Assembly (NCBI GenBank): GCA_040386355.1 | Contig: JAZKFP010000014.1 | Coordinates: 1 to 14,472 of the forward strand | DNA length: 14,472 nucleotides | Reading direction: 5' to 3' | From: JAZKFP01 sp040386355 | Lineage (GTDB): Bacteria; Pseudomonadota; Gammaproteobacteria; Pseudomonadales; UBA6940 | Shown here: piece after piece, positions 1-8,167 of the stretch | Numbering within the stretch: the stretch's first letter is position 1 | How the letters are laid out: each line of letters starts with the position of its first letter | Made by a program: the position numbers and the translations under genes | Notes under the pieces: model-generated | Database searches by the model: none | Told to the model about the DNA's origin: nothing | The model's input: the letters and a program-made list of their open reading frames with translations, nothing else

Positions 1-582
1 TCGTTCATACAAAAACATCACGCCTACGACTGCCGGAATTAACAGTGCAGCAATAATCATTAAACGTACATCTAAAATTGCCATTGCCACTAAAATACCA
101 ATCAGCATAATTAAATTAATAACTACGCTGGATAAAAATTGAACATACAATTCTTTAATTGCTTCAGTATCGTTGGTGATACGACTCACTAATTGACCAG
201 TAATTGCTTGATCGTGAAAACGCATCGGTAAGCGTAAAACATGTGCAAAAACTCGTTCACGAATATCACTAATTGCGCCTAATGCGAGGGTTGCAAAACG
301 AAGTGTTTGTTGAAAACGTACTACGGCTGCAAAAACCTGTGTCACTAAATATGCGCTTAATATTAAAAGTACGTCTCGTAATACAAAAATACCTTTAGCA
401 AAGTAATCATCAATTAATACTTTTGCTAATAATGGTCCGGCCACATCCGCCGCGGTTGCAAAACTTAACCACACGATTGCCCAGATAAGAATTTTTTTAT
501 CGCGCACAATATATTGTGTGAGAAGTTTAAATGCGCCTGCTTTTGTTGATTTTTGAATAGATAAAGAGGGATTGTTAGACAT
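1..582 (-). CDS. mdlB: MdlB-like ABC exporter subunit (partial, N-terminal 194 codons)
   Basis: This is the N-terminal transmembrane part of an ABC exporter half-transporter; the C-terminal remainder lies beyond the left edge. The minus strand is open from ATG at 582 to position 1. The protein starts MSNNPSLSIQKSTKAGAF and has hydrophobic segments (KILIWAIVWLSFATAADVAG, then FVLRDVLLILSAYLVTQV, then LIMLIGILVAMAIL). It also has the family features of a type-I exporter membrane domain: a substrate-entry loop (LPMRFHDQAITGQLVSRITND) and the TDxxAI-type stretch after it. The ATG overlaps the stop of the upstream mdlA-like gene by 8 bases (ATGTCTAA), which implies translational coupling and a heterodimer. 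The nucleotide-binding domain is not visible, so its motifs cannot be checked. The assignment to MdlB rather than another exporter rests on pairing with the mdlA-like gene. The transported substrate is unknown. Confidence 0.88.
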   Translation of the reverse strand, partial: MSNNPSLSIQKSTKAGAFKLLTQYIVRDKKILIWAIVWLSFATAADVAGPLLAKVLIDDYFAKGIFVLRDVLLILSAYLVTQVFAAVVRFQQTLRFATLALGAISDIRERVFAHVLRLPMRFHDQAITGQLVSRITNDTEAIKELYVQFLSSVVINLIMLIGILVAMAILDVRLMIIAALLIPAVVGVMFLYER

Positions 583-2365
583 CCAGACTGGCCTCTAATT
601 GTTGATAATTCCACAATTTTGCATACCAGTCTTGAGCGGTTAATAGCTGTTGATGCGTTGCTTGCTCGCGAATTTTTCCTTGATGCAATACGATAATTTG
701 ATCCGCATCCATAACCGCAGATAATCGATGCGAAATAATTATTGTCGTGCGCGCTTCACGAGCAGATTTTAAATGATTCAGAATAGTACGTTCAGTATGC
801 ACATCAACCGCAGATAACGCGTCATCTAAAACTAAAATGGGTGCATCCATTAATAATGCACGAGCAATGGCTACACGTTGACGTTGTCCGCCTGAAAGTG
901 TCACGCCTCGCTCACCTACTAAAGTTTCATAACCTTGCGGTAAACGACGAATATCGTCTTCAAGTGCTGCCAACTTTGCAACCTGTCTAATTTCTTCTTG
1001 AGTTGCATCGGGTTTTCCCAGTGCAATATTTTGAGCAATGCTCGCACTGAATAAAAAAGCATCTTGCGGAACGTAAGCAAAAGCTTGGCGCAATGAGTGC
1101 AAGTTAAATTCAGGTAAAGGTATTTCGTTAATAGTGATTGCACTACGATCTATACCCAGTACAGAATATTTTTTTAATTGATGTAAATCGTATTGGCGCA
1201 TTAAAAGAGCAATTAGTGTTGTTTTTCCTGAACCTGTTGGTCCAACAATTCCTAGCGTCTTACCTTGATCCAAAGTTAAATTAATATTTTCTAAAATAGT
1301 TGACGTATGATTTGGGTAATTAAATTCTTTAATATTCCAATGAATAGTGGGCATATTATTTTTTAATTCGACACCAAGATCGTGCTTTCCAATATCGATT
1401 AACGTATCTTGCATATTCAACATTTCTTGTACACGATTTTGGGCTGCACTACCGCGTTCAACAATATTTAATAACCATCCAAACGCAAACATTGGCCAAA
1501 TCAATTGACCTAAATACATATTAAAACTTGTGAGCTGACCAACCGTTAATTCTTTTAGATAAATTAAAAATCCGCCATATCCCAAACTTAAAATAAAAGA
1601 TAGCGACAAGGCTAAAAAAATAACAGGCCCGTACCATGCTTCAGTACGTTGTACTTTAAAATTTATTTCAGCAGCTTCACGTGCGATTTTATTGAAACTC
1701 GCACATTCTTCACTTTCGCGACCCATAGCTTTTGTCAAGCGAATTCCTGAAAGGGCTTCTTGCGTACGATCATTCAAATCAGAAAATAAATTCAATGCTG
1801 TATTAAATTGATGATGCAAGGCAGTAGAGATTTTTTTAAATCCCCAGGCCATTGCTGGAAAGGGTAATAACGCAATGCATGCAAGCCGCCAATCAATGAT
1901 GAAAAACAACATCGCCAATACGAGAATAAAAGTTAAAAAACCATCAAATCCAGACAAGATTCCTTCTCCGGCCGCCATTTCTACTGCATCAATGTCATTG
2001 GTTGCACGCGCCATAAGATCGCCTGTGCCATGCGCTTGATAAAACGCTGGCCCAAGTCGCAATAAGCGTTGGTAATAGCGTTCCCGCAAAATGGCTCCTA
2101 AACGATACGATGTTCCATAAAGAATTGAACGCCATGAATATCGCAAAACGTAAATCATCAATCCCAGTAAAAGTAATAGAAAAATATTCATCCATAATTC
2201 AGAACGCGTTAACGTACCGGCTGCAATTGCATCCACTGTACGTCCGGTTAGATAAGGGATTGCTAAGTTAAATACAGCAACGCCAGTCAACATCATTAAT
2301 GAAATAACATAGGCACGTGCATTTTCACGCATAAACCAAGCAAGATGACGATACAGACTGAACAT
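575..2365 (-). CDS. mdlA: MdlA-like ABC exporter half-transporter (ATP-binding/permease)
   Basis: This 596-residue half-transporter has an N-terminal six-helix membrane domain (about residues 15-310) and a C-terminal nucleotide-binding domain (about 340-590), the usual length for the family. Visible motifs are Walker A GPTGSGKTT at 375-383, the Q-loop region YVPQDAFLFSA, the signature LSGGQ at 490-494, Walker B ILVLDDALSAVD and the H-loop His546 in ISHRLSA. The residue after the Walker B Asp514 is Asp515 rather than the catalytic Glu. From family knowledge this marks a degenerate ATP site, as in heterodimeric exporters, with the intact site contributed jointly with the partner. It is the first gene of the pair, overlapping the mdlB-like gene by 8 bases. 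No strong ribosome-binding site precedes the ATG. The E. coli counterparts are called putative multidrug exporters, but the substrate here cannot be read from sequence. Confidence 0.92.
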   Translation of the reverse strand: MFSLYRHLAWFMRENARAYVISLMMLTGVAVFNLAIPYLTGRTVDAIAAGTLTRSELWMNIFLLLLLGLMIYVLRYSWRSILYGTSYRLGAILRERYYQRLLRLGPAFYQAHGTGDLMARATNDIDAVEMAAGEGILSGFDGFLTFILVLAMLFFIIDWRLACIALLPFPAMAWGFKKISTALHHQFNTALNLFSDLNDRTQEALSGIRLTKAMGRESEECASFNKIAREAAEINFKVQRTEAWYGPVIFLALSLSFILSLGYGGFLIYLKELTVGQLTSFNMYLGQLIWPMFAFGWLLNIVERGSAAQNRVQEMLNMQDTLIDIGKHDLGVELKNNMPTIHWNIKEFNYPNHTSTILENINLTLDQGKTLGIVGPTGSGKTTLIALLMRQYDLHQLKKYSVLGIDRSAITINEIPLPEFNLHSLRQAFAYVPQDAFLFSASIAQNIALGKPDATQEEIRQVAKLAALEDDIRRLPQGYETLVGERGVTLSGGQRQRVAIARALLMDAPILVLDDALSAVDVHTERTILNHLKSAREARTTIIISHRLSAVMDADQIIVLHQGKIREQATHQQLLTAQDWYAKLWNYQQLEASLDV

Positions 2366-2487
2366 AAATAAAATTACGATCTTTAAATATTTAAGAGATT
2401 TGCTTTGGGATTAAGCTTTAGGGAATGAAGTTTAACGCATGTTGAATGGAGAAGAAGCTTGTTTTAAAAAATAAAATTTTCAAACAA

Positions 2488-2519
2488 AAAAGGCTTTTCG
2501 TATGAACAAAAAGCCTTTT
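2488..2519 (-). terminator. Rho-independent terminator of the CBM6-GH-DHOR gene
   Basis: A perfect 11-bp stem (2488-2498 with 2509-2519) encloses a 10-base loop. Read on the minus strand, the hairpin has an AAAAGGC/GCCTTTT stem that runs directly into a T-tract (the A-run at 2486-2491 on the plus strand). It starts 21 bases past the stop codon of the long minus-strand gene, so it should end that transcript before the mdl operon. Confidence 0.85.
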
Positions 2520-2540
2520 GGTAAAATATTGGTATTTCAA

Positions 2541-5500
2541 TTAAAGAGCATTCAAAAATTCCAACACTTCTTGTTGCTCAACATTATTGAGTTTAAGGTA
2601 ATTTTGTTTTGAAGCCTCAGCTTCTCCACCATGCCATAGAATGGCTTCCTCTATAGTTCTAGCTCGACAATCGTGTAAATAACATGCATTTGGGTTTACG
2701 GTTTTTGTCAGCCCGATTCCCCATAAAGGTGCAGTTCTCCATTCTGAAAACGTTGCTTGATTTTCAGAAATTGTGTCTGATAAATCAGAACCCATATCAT
2801 GCAGCAATAAATCAGTATAAGGCTTAATGTTTTGATTTCTTAGTTCAGGTACTGGATGATTCGCACTGGTTTTCATTTCAGTGGTATGACAACCTGCGCA
2901 ACCGATACTACTAAACAATCTTTCCCTTGCTGTAAACAATTCCACACCATTGGGTAAGTTACTGTTGGCTGGATTCCACACAGCGTATTGTTGAATATTT
3001 CGGGTTCTTGCTGGTGGAACCGCTAGCAAACGTAAATAGGAAACCATTTTATTTATGTCGCTGTCTGTGAGCTCAATTCCCTCACCAACTTTTGGAAACA
3101 TTGCATTGGCTATTCCCATATCAAATCGAGCCGCTTTTAAAACTTGATGTTTTAAATCTGGTTCACTTGCCTTCCATCCAAATCGTCCCAATCGCGATTC
3201 TTGAGTAATCCTATCGGTAACCACACTTGCCTTACCAGAAATTCCATCGTTATTGGTATCGTTAGGATCTGCCAATTTTAGAATATCTTGTTCATCAATA
3301 GCTTCTAGTAAACCCATTCCAATCAGCGCTGGCGAATTTCTTACTGAAACGACAGTGTTATTAAGATTAGCGTTCGATTGAAAAACAGGTTTTTGCAAGG
3401 TATATATTTGCCCTGAAGGTCCTACCTTTTGCACGGCTTCAAAACCATTTAACACATAATTACCTTCAGCAGCTTGTGTCGAAGTTGGGCTAGCTTGAGT
3501 GTCTAAACTAGAACCAAAAATTGGATGCGGTGATGTTAAATTTGTTGCTGGATTTAAAACCCCCACGTTTACTACAAACGAATTTAATTCACCAGTTCGA
3601 GTATTAATTGAACCTTTTCCATTTTTTACGTGGCAACCAACACACGAATTATTAGTAAATAATGGACCTGCTTTATTTACGTGTTCCAACATTGGAGGAT
3701 TACCAGAACCATCGGAGTTTCCATTTTCTGTATGATGACCTGTTGTAAAATTAGTATGTAGTAAGCGCCTACCCTCAACAAAATTTTGCATATTGTCATT
3801 AGCAATATTTTCTGCAGCTTGTTGATAGCGTTTATCTAATTCATGCGATTGATTTTCAGACGCCGTTGTTAATCCACCTAGACGTAATGCTGTAGGCATA
3901 ACTACAGAATCAAATGCAGTTACTCTTTGTCCAGCCAGCGTACCTTCTCCACTGCTATTAATGCCGCGACCACCAATCCAAGGTACAACTCCTTCTCCTA
4001 CTTGGTACAATACTGCACGTGAGTAGTAGTTTGTACGACCTTCAATGGGTTGGTTTAAAAATATTCCCACTTCAAATTCCATAACATCGCCTTTTTGCAA
4101 ACGACGGAAATTATAAAGTGGATGATTGCAAATGGTTTTTGAGAAATCACGGTTGTTTACTGTGTCCATTGTGTAATTTTGACTGTATAGAGCAACTGTT
4201 CCACCACCAATAAAAAAGGTTCTAAGGTTTGTATTATTCATTGGATGAATACTCGTAATACGAACATCAATACATCCATCCTGTGCAGTACGATCGTCGA
4301 TCCTGCCTTTATATGTTCGATTTTCAAAGTAGCGCGTATTAAATCCTTCGTAAGGTGGGCCTTCACTATTAAAAAAGAATTCTCGGCCATGACGATTACG
4401 TACTCGATCTGCAAAAAATGTAGTGTGAGAACCATCTGCATTAATTTGAGTAACGGGGCCAGCTTGTGCAGAAGTCGAAATAAATAACGGTCTTATGTTT
4501 GCCGCTGCTGGATTAACTGGTGCTGGTTGATTTGAAGGTGTTGGTGCAGCTGAGGGTAGAGGCGTTTGTATAATAGGTACCGGCGTTGCTGTCGGTCTTG
4601 GGGTGGTCGATGGCATGGGTGATACAACAGGAGCTGGAGTTATAACCGGGCTAGGGGTTACAACAATTGGCGCGGGTGTTGTCGATGGAATTGGAGTTGG
4701 TAAAGTCAGATTATTTTGATAAATAGTCTGGAGTGCAAAATATGCAGGTCTTGGAGTACGATAAATATCGACTAACCCCCAAAACTCTTCATTAAATACG
4801 CCATCCGGATGTGGGCCACCACCTGGTGCAATTCCTCCAGTATCTTGTACAGAAGGATTGCCAGCTTTCCACCATTCGTCTGCCCATTCAAACACAACTC
4901 CACCCAGCGTTACTCCACCTGTAGTAGCGCTATTTTTCATAATATCTTGAGTTAAGCTAGAAACTGCGTCTGCTTGTGCATTTGGATCTTGTCTATTTAA
5001 AGATGCATTAAAAGCATCAGCTCCATATTCAGCTACAAACATTGGTTTTGAAGAAAGTAACTTCCATTGGTCAAATAAAGATCCAAATCCAAATCCTCGA
5101 TAAACATTTAGCCCCCACACATCGATAGAAGAAAGTTGAGATAAGATATTTGCACTTGGTAGCTCACCATACACCGTAGCTACAGGATGTGTTGTGTCTA
5201 AAGATTTAATTCGTTGCGCAGCTTGATTCACTCGATTTAGAGAATTTTCAAAAGATAACCCTGTATAAAAACCGTTGTAATTCCATTCATTACCCACTAA
5301 CCACATTAAAATTGCTGGATGATTCTTTGTTGCATTTACTAAAGCGTCTATCGAATCAATTGAATTTCCACCATACACATAAATAGAATTTAATACGTAA
5401 ATTCCATTCGAATGCAGTGCATCGAGAACGACTTTGTCTGTTAGTGTTTCAAAAGTTCGAACAACATTTATTCCTGCAGCCTTCATTAGGGGAATATCAC

Positions 5501-6425
5501 TAACTGCAGCACCAGCAAAATCTAATCCAGCAGGATGAGTTTTTCCGAGCTCAACTGGATTCCAATTGACTCCTTTAATATGAAAAACATTTCCATTGAC
5601 TAATAATTTATTTCCTTGCAGAAGTATTTGTGACGCCGTATTAGGTAATGGAGTGACTGTTGGAATGGCGGTAGGCGCTGCTGTTGGTGTCATAGTAGGA
5701 ATTACTGTTGGCGCCAGCGTAGGTAATATTGTTGGCCGTATAGTTGGAGCGATTGTTGGACGCGGAATTGGGGCGACTGTTGGTTGTGGGGCTGGTACAT
5801 TAGGTGTGCCTGAATTACCAATAGGAGTTGCAACAGGCAATTTTTGAACAGTAAAGTAATTTAAATTAATTCCACTGGTATTGAACACTACTTCAAAAGA
5901 ATGAATACCCTGAGGTAAATCAGTTTCAAAAGAAATAGTTTGCCAACGTTGCCATCCTGACGTGTTTGGAATATTCCATTGGTCTAAGATAACAGTATTA
6001 TCTAATTTAACTTTTAATGACCCATTAGATGTCACGCTTGCTACACGAGCAAAAATTTTATAACGTGCGTTTTCTTTAATTTGTACACGATAATTTAATA
6101 ATTCACCAACACGAGTCCAGCCAATGTTAAAACCACCACCCACATCCGACGTACGTTGAATGTCTACTGCGTCGGTTCGATAAAACTTACCCTCATTTTT
6201 TGGAGTAACATCAGTATAGCTTCTATAATCTTCTGCTTCGATTCGACCAGGTATTATATGAGTAGGAACAGAAAATGCTTTGTTATGAGAGAAAAAAGAA
6301 TTGTTCATCCGACTAAAGAAATAATTACCTGGAGCTGCCAATACGGGAGAACTAAGTAAAAAAAACACGCTAATCTGTAATAGTTTTAAATATACATTAT
6401 TAGTCTTAGGTTCAAATGAACTCAT
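2541..6425 (-). CDS. Secreted CBM6 / GH-A glycoside hydrolase / di-heme oxidoreductase (DHOR, DUF1111) fusion
   Basis: The product is 1294 residues. A Sec signal peptide spans 1-30 (hydrophobic LLQISVFFLLSSPVLA, cleavage probably after Ala30). A CBM6 module at about 59-195 shows IEAEDY, DVGGGFNIGWT and GWQRWQT. A linker of nine PTxx units covers 223-258. A TIM-barrel clan GH-A hydrolase (GH2-like) spans about 265-570, with probable acid/base Glu380 in GNEWN and nucleophile Glu466 in VAEYGAD. A second Pro/Thr linker covers 574-638, followed by an unassigned, probably beta-rich region (640-870). The C-terminus (about 880-1294) is a DHOR/DUF1111 domain with heme motifs CVGCH (928-932) and CAGCH (1176-1180), plus the family signatures DGISG, GRFGWKA and AILWHGGEAEAS. 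The start is supported by a GGTAGG ribosome-binding site. I infer periplasmic or extracellular polysaccharide attack coupled to redox chemistry. The sugar substrate and the electron partner are unknown. Confidence 0.93.
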   Translation of the reverse strand: MSSFEPKTNNVYLKLLQISVFFLLSSPVLAAPGNYFFSRMNNSFFSHNKAFSVPTHIIPGRIEAEDYRSYTDVTPKNEGKFYRTDAVDIQRTSDVGGGFNIGWTRVGELLNYRVQIKENARYKIFARVASVTSNGSLKVKLDNTVILDQWNIPNTSGWQRWQTISFETDLPQGIHSFEVVFNTSGINLNYFTVQKLPVATPIGNSGTPNVPAPQPTVAPIPRPTIAPTIRPTILPTLAPTVIPTMTPTAAPTAIPTVTPLPNTASQILLQGNKLLVNGNVFHIKGVNWNPVELGKTHPAGLDFAGAAVSDIPLMKAAGINVVRTFETLTDKVVLDALHSNGIYVLNSIYVYGGNSIDSIDALVNATKNHPAILMWLVGNEWNYNGFYTGLSFENSLNRVNQAAQRIKSLDTTHPVATVYGELPSANILSQLSSIDVWGLNVYRGFGFGSLFDQWKLLSSKPMFVAEYGADAFNASLNRQDPNAQADAVSSLTQDIMKNSATTGGVTLGGVVFEWADEWWKAGNPSVQDTGGIAPGGGPHPDGVFNEEFWGLVDIYRTPRPAYFALQTIYQNNLTLPTPIPSTTPAPIVVTPSPVITPAPVVSPMPSTTPRPTATPVPIIQTPLPSAAPTPSNQPAPVNPAAANIRPLFISTSAQAGPVTQINADGSHTTFFADRVRNRHGREFFFNSEGPPYEGFNTRYFENRTYKGRIDDRTAQDGCIDVRITSIHPMNNTNLRTFFIGGGTVALYSQNYTMDTVNNRDFSKTICNHPLYNFRRLQKGDVMEFEVGIFLNQPIEGRTNYYSRAVLYQVGEGVVPWIGGRGINSSGEGTLAGQRVTAFDSVVMPTALRLGGLTTASENQSHELDKRYQQAAENIANDNMQNFVEGRRLLHTNFTTGHHTENGNSDGSGNPPMLEHVNKAGPLFTNNSCVGCHVKNGKGSINTRTGELNSFVVNVGVLNPATNLTSPHPIFGSSLDTQASPTSTQAAEGNYVLNGFEAVQKVGPSGQIYTLQKPVFQSNANLNNTVVSVRNSPALIGMGLLEAIDEQDILKLADPNDTNNDGISGKASVVTDRITQESRLGRFGWKASEPDLKHQVLKAARFDMGIANAMFPKVGEGIELTDSDINKMVSYLRLLAVPPARTRNIQQYAVWNPANSNLPNGVELFTARERLFSSIGCAGCHTTEMKTSANHPVPELRNQNIKPYTDLLLHDMGSDLSDTISENQATFSEWRTAPLWGIGLTKTVNPNACYLHDCRARTIEEAILWHGGEAEASKQNYLKLNNVEQQEVLEFLNAL
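4511..4706 (-). repeat. Second Pro/Thr/Ala-rich linker of the fusion protein (residues 574-638)
   Basis: This stretch encodes an irregular run of TPxP, PAPV and PTP motifs between the hydrolase barrel and the oxidoreductase half. It is low-complexity at both DNA and protein level and has the look of a flexible, possibly glycosylated inter-domain linker of a secreted enzyme. It is less regular than the first linker. Confidence 0.75.
5652..5759 (-). repeat. Nine 12-bp units encoding the PTxx linker (residues 223-258)
   Basis: The 108 bases hold nine in-frame units: PTIA, PTIR, PTIL, PTLA, PTVI, PTMT, PTAA, PTAI and PTVT. The DNA is degenerate between units, so the tetrapeptide pattern is better conserved than the nucleotides. 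It separates CBM6 from the hydrolase barrel. The opposite strand is also open here and reads as a Gly/Val-rich shadow. Confidence 0.85.
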
Positions 6426-6502
6426 GAAACATACCTACCATAAACCTTTAAAGAATAAAAAACCTAGAATGAAAATAAATTTCAAAATAAATTTTTTAAT
6501 AT

Positions 6503-6530
6503 TTTATAAAGTATGGGGAAAGCAAGCGAA
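6503..6530 (-). promoter_or_regulatory. Candidate sigma-70-type promoter for the fusion gene
   Basis: Read on the minus strand, TTCGCT (6530-6525) is followed after 16 bases by TATAAA (6508-6503), about 80 bases upstream of the ATG at 6425. The -35 match is weak and the region is AT-rich, so chance matches are likely. Confidence 0.3.
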
Positions 6531-6618
6531 TAGTCTTTATTCTTTTGTTTCTTACCTGTAAATTTTTTCAATTTATACTTCTACTTTAAAATAAATGAAG
6601 ATTGCTGTATAAATGTTT

Positions 6619-6624
6619 TATAAT
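6619..6624 (+). promoter_or_regulatory. Candidate -10 element (TATAAT) for the CsgG operon
   Basis: There is a perfect TATAAT on the plus strand about 165 bases before the csgG-like start. No good -35 lies at 16-18 bases upstream; TTGCTG at 6602-6607 is only 11 bases away. If used, it would give a 5' leader of roughly 155 bases. Confidence 0.4.
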
Positions 6625-6788
6625 CTAGTTAAGATTCGTAATATGAAATTTTTCGCTTGAATGAGTATTCGTTTGCATTTCGCATAACTATCAAGCAATT
6701 ACATGCCGACACAATTGCCTTAGATAAAATGCATGGCGCAACATCACAATAACATTCTCTTCTCACAATTAAAAAATGAGGTTATTTA

Positions 6789-7778
6789 ATGATTATCATT
6801 AAAAGATTAAAGTTGTTTTTATCTGTTTTGATCTGCTCATTGTCTTTAATCAGCTGTTCTACAGTCACCCAACAAAAAACTAATCATATTTCTCAATCTG
6901 AAGCACAAATTAGCCCATCTCTAGCGTCAACATCTGATTCTAAAATGAATCCTTATCAAGGTTTGAAACGCAAAGTAGCAATTGCCCGTTTTTCAAATGA
7001 AACTCGTGCTGGTAATACATTTTTATTGAATGGCAGTGAAGATCGAATTGGTAAACAAGCAACGGACATTCTATCTACACGTTTAGCCGATACCAATCGC
7101 TTTATTATGTTGGAGCGTGTAGATCTAGATAAAATTATTCGCGAGCAAGAGTTTGCAAATTTGAAACCAGCTCAAATTGGTGCTGATTATTTAATTGTCG
7201 GCTCTGTATCCGAATACGGTCGTGGTAACACAAGTGAAACTGGTATCTTCAGTCGTAATAAAATTCAAAGTGCACGTGCCACTGTAAATATTCGTTTAAT
7301 TGATGTAAATAATGGGCAAATTATTTATACCCAAGAAGGTAGTGGAGAAGCTTTCACTGAAGCAAACACTGTATTTGGTGTAGGTAAAAGTGCAGGCTTT
7401 GACGCGTCGCTAGATGACAAAGCATTATCTGCTGCGATTTCAAAACTTGTAAGTAATGTTGTAGAAAATTTAATGGACAAACCTTGGCAAGCGTATTTGA
7501 TTGGACAGGATGCAGGTTTATACATGATGACCGGCGGTGCCAATCAAGGAATTAAAATTGGTGACACATTTACTGTTCTACAAAAAGGCAGCTCAGTAAA
7601 AAATCCTCAAACTGGATTATTAATCGAACTGCCAGGCAAACAAGTCGCAACAATTCAAGTGCAATCTTTTGCAGGTAGCGGTGATAACGCGATTTCATTC
7701 TGTACACTTAAAAGCGGCTTTATTAAAAATCTTGATGTTTCAACGTTAGTTGTTCAAGCACCCAATGCTGCGCAATAA
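6789..7778 (+). CDS. CsgG/HfaB-family lipoprotein
   Basis: This 329-residue protein has a lipoprotein signal ending in the lipobox LISC (Cys23), so the mature protein is lipidated. The CsgG-like domain covers about residues 63-235 (KVAIARFSNET, DILSTRLADTNRFIMLERVDLDKIIREQ, ADYLIVGSVSEYG, VNIRLIDVNNGQIIYTQEGSGEA). A C-terminal extension (about 235-329) makes it longer than E. coli CsgG (about 277). The start has a strong ribosome-binding site, TGAGGT, 6 bases upstream of the ATG. It leads a four-gene operon with a small lipoprotein, a DUF4810 and a DUF799 gene, a conserved arrangement in beta- and gammaproteobacteria. In curli systems CsgG forms the outer-membrane secretion pore; no csgA, csgB, csgE or csgF is present here, so a non-curli envelope role is more likely. 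Whether it forms a pore is unproven. Confidence 0.9.
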   Translation: MIIIKRLKLFLSVLICSLSLISCSTVTQQKTNHISQSEAQISPSLASTSDSKMNPYQGLKRKVAIARFSNETRAGNTFLLNGSEDRIGKQATDILSTRLADTNRFIMLERVDLDKIIREQEFANLKPAQIGADYLIVGSVSEYGRGNTSETGIFSRNKIQSARATVNIRLIDVNNGQIIYTQEGSGEAFTEANTVFGVGKSAGFDASLDDKALSAAISKLVSNVVENLMDKPWQAYLIGQDAGLYMMTGGANQGIKIGDTFTVLQKGSSVKNPQTGLLIELPGKQVATIQVQSFAGSGDNAISFCTLKSGFIKNLDVSTLVVQAPNAAQ

Positions 7779-7811
7779 AATGATTATTAGCTTAATTATT
7801 AAGGATGTCTT

Positions 7812-8126
7812 ATGAAATTTTTTACTATTTTCTTAACGTTTTTTTTATTATCTGCTTGCGGTACTTATCAAACCACTGTGCAATCAGAAGCTGTAACCTA
7901 TTTGCAGCTAACCGGCGATGTTAATGGAAAACAATTAACACTAGATGATAACGCTCCGATCGATTTAAGTACGCTCAAATCTTTTAATGAAAATGGCAAG
8001 AAAGTGACTAAAGTTCAAGTTAAACCTGGAACTCATCGCGTTACGATTACATCACAAGATATTTTGGAAATTGATCGACAAATTTATGTAAGCGAAGGGA
8101 ATTCTTTTGAAATTCTGATGCCGTAG
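7812..8126 (+). CDS. Small PEGA-like lipoprotein of the CsgG/DUF4810/DUF799 operon
   Basis: This 104-residue protein has a short signal peptide ending in the lipobox LSAC, with Cys16 as the lipidation site. The mature part looks like a single small beta domain: a VNGKQLTLDDNAP strand-turn-strand, then KVTKVQVKPGTHRVTIT and IYVSEGNSFEI. The PGTHRVT stretch resembles the PEGA-type motif found in surface-associated proteins. An AAGGA ribosome-binding site sits 6 bases before the ATG. The gene follows the csgG-like gene after 33 bases, so the two are probably co-transcribed. It belongs with the CsgG operon by position; its biochemical role is unknown. It might be an accessory or plug subunit of a lipoprotein complex, but that is inference. 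Confidence 0.82.
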   Translation: MKFFTIFLTFFLLSACGTYQTTVQSEAVTYLQLTGDVNGKQLTLDDNAPIDLSTLKSFNENGKKVTKVQVKPGTHRVTITSQDILEIDRQIYVSEGNSFEILMP

Positions 8127-8167
8127 GAAGTTTTGACGATTCATCAATTCGAATAAAAGTGAAATCT

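Larger units (their letters stand above)
6426..6788. other. Divergent intergenic region (363 bp)
   Basis: Very AT-rich DNA lies between the minus-strand fusion gene and the plus-strand CsgG operon, and it must hold promoters for both. It contains a perfect TATAAT for the plus side at 6619-6624 and a candidate minus-side promoter around 6503-6530. I see no terminator, tRNA or convincing short coding sequence. Both flanking genes have recognisable ribosome-binding sites. Confidence 0.7.

Noticed and set aside
4245..4487. Plus-strand open frame opposite the fusion gene
   Set aside because: It lies wholly inside a well-supported gene, with no ribosome-binding site or recognisable motif.
5596..5847. 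Plus-strand open frame encoding a Gly/Val-rich, glycine-zipper-like peptide
   Set aside because: It is the exact antisense of the PTxx linker of the fusion gene; the regular Gly pattern is the reverse complement of Pro codons.
6789..7778. Curli secretion locus
   Set aside because: Only the CsgG family member is present; no csgA/B/C/D/E/F-like gene is seen, and the neighbours are DUF4810 and DUF799.
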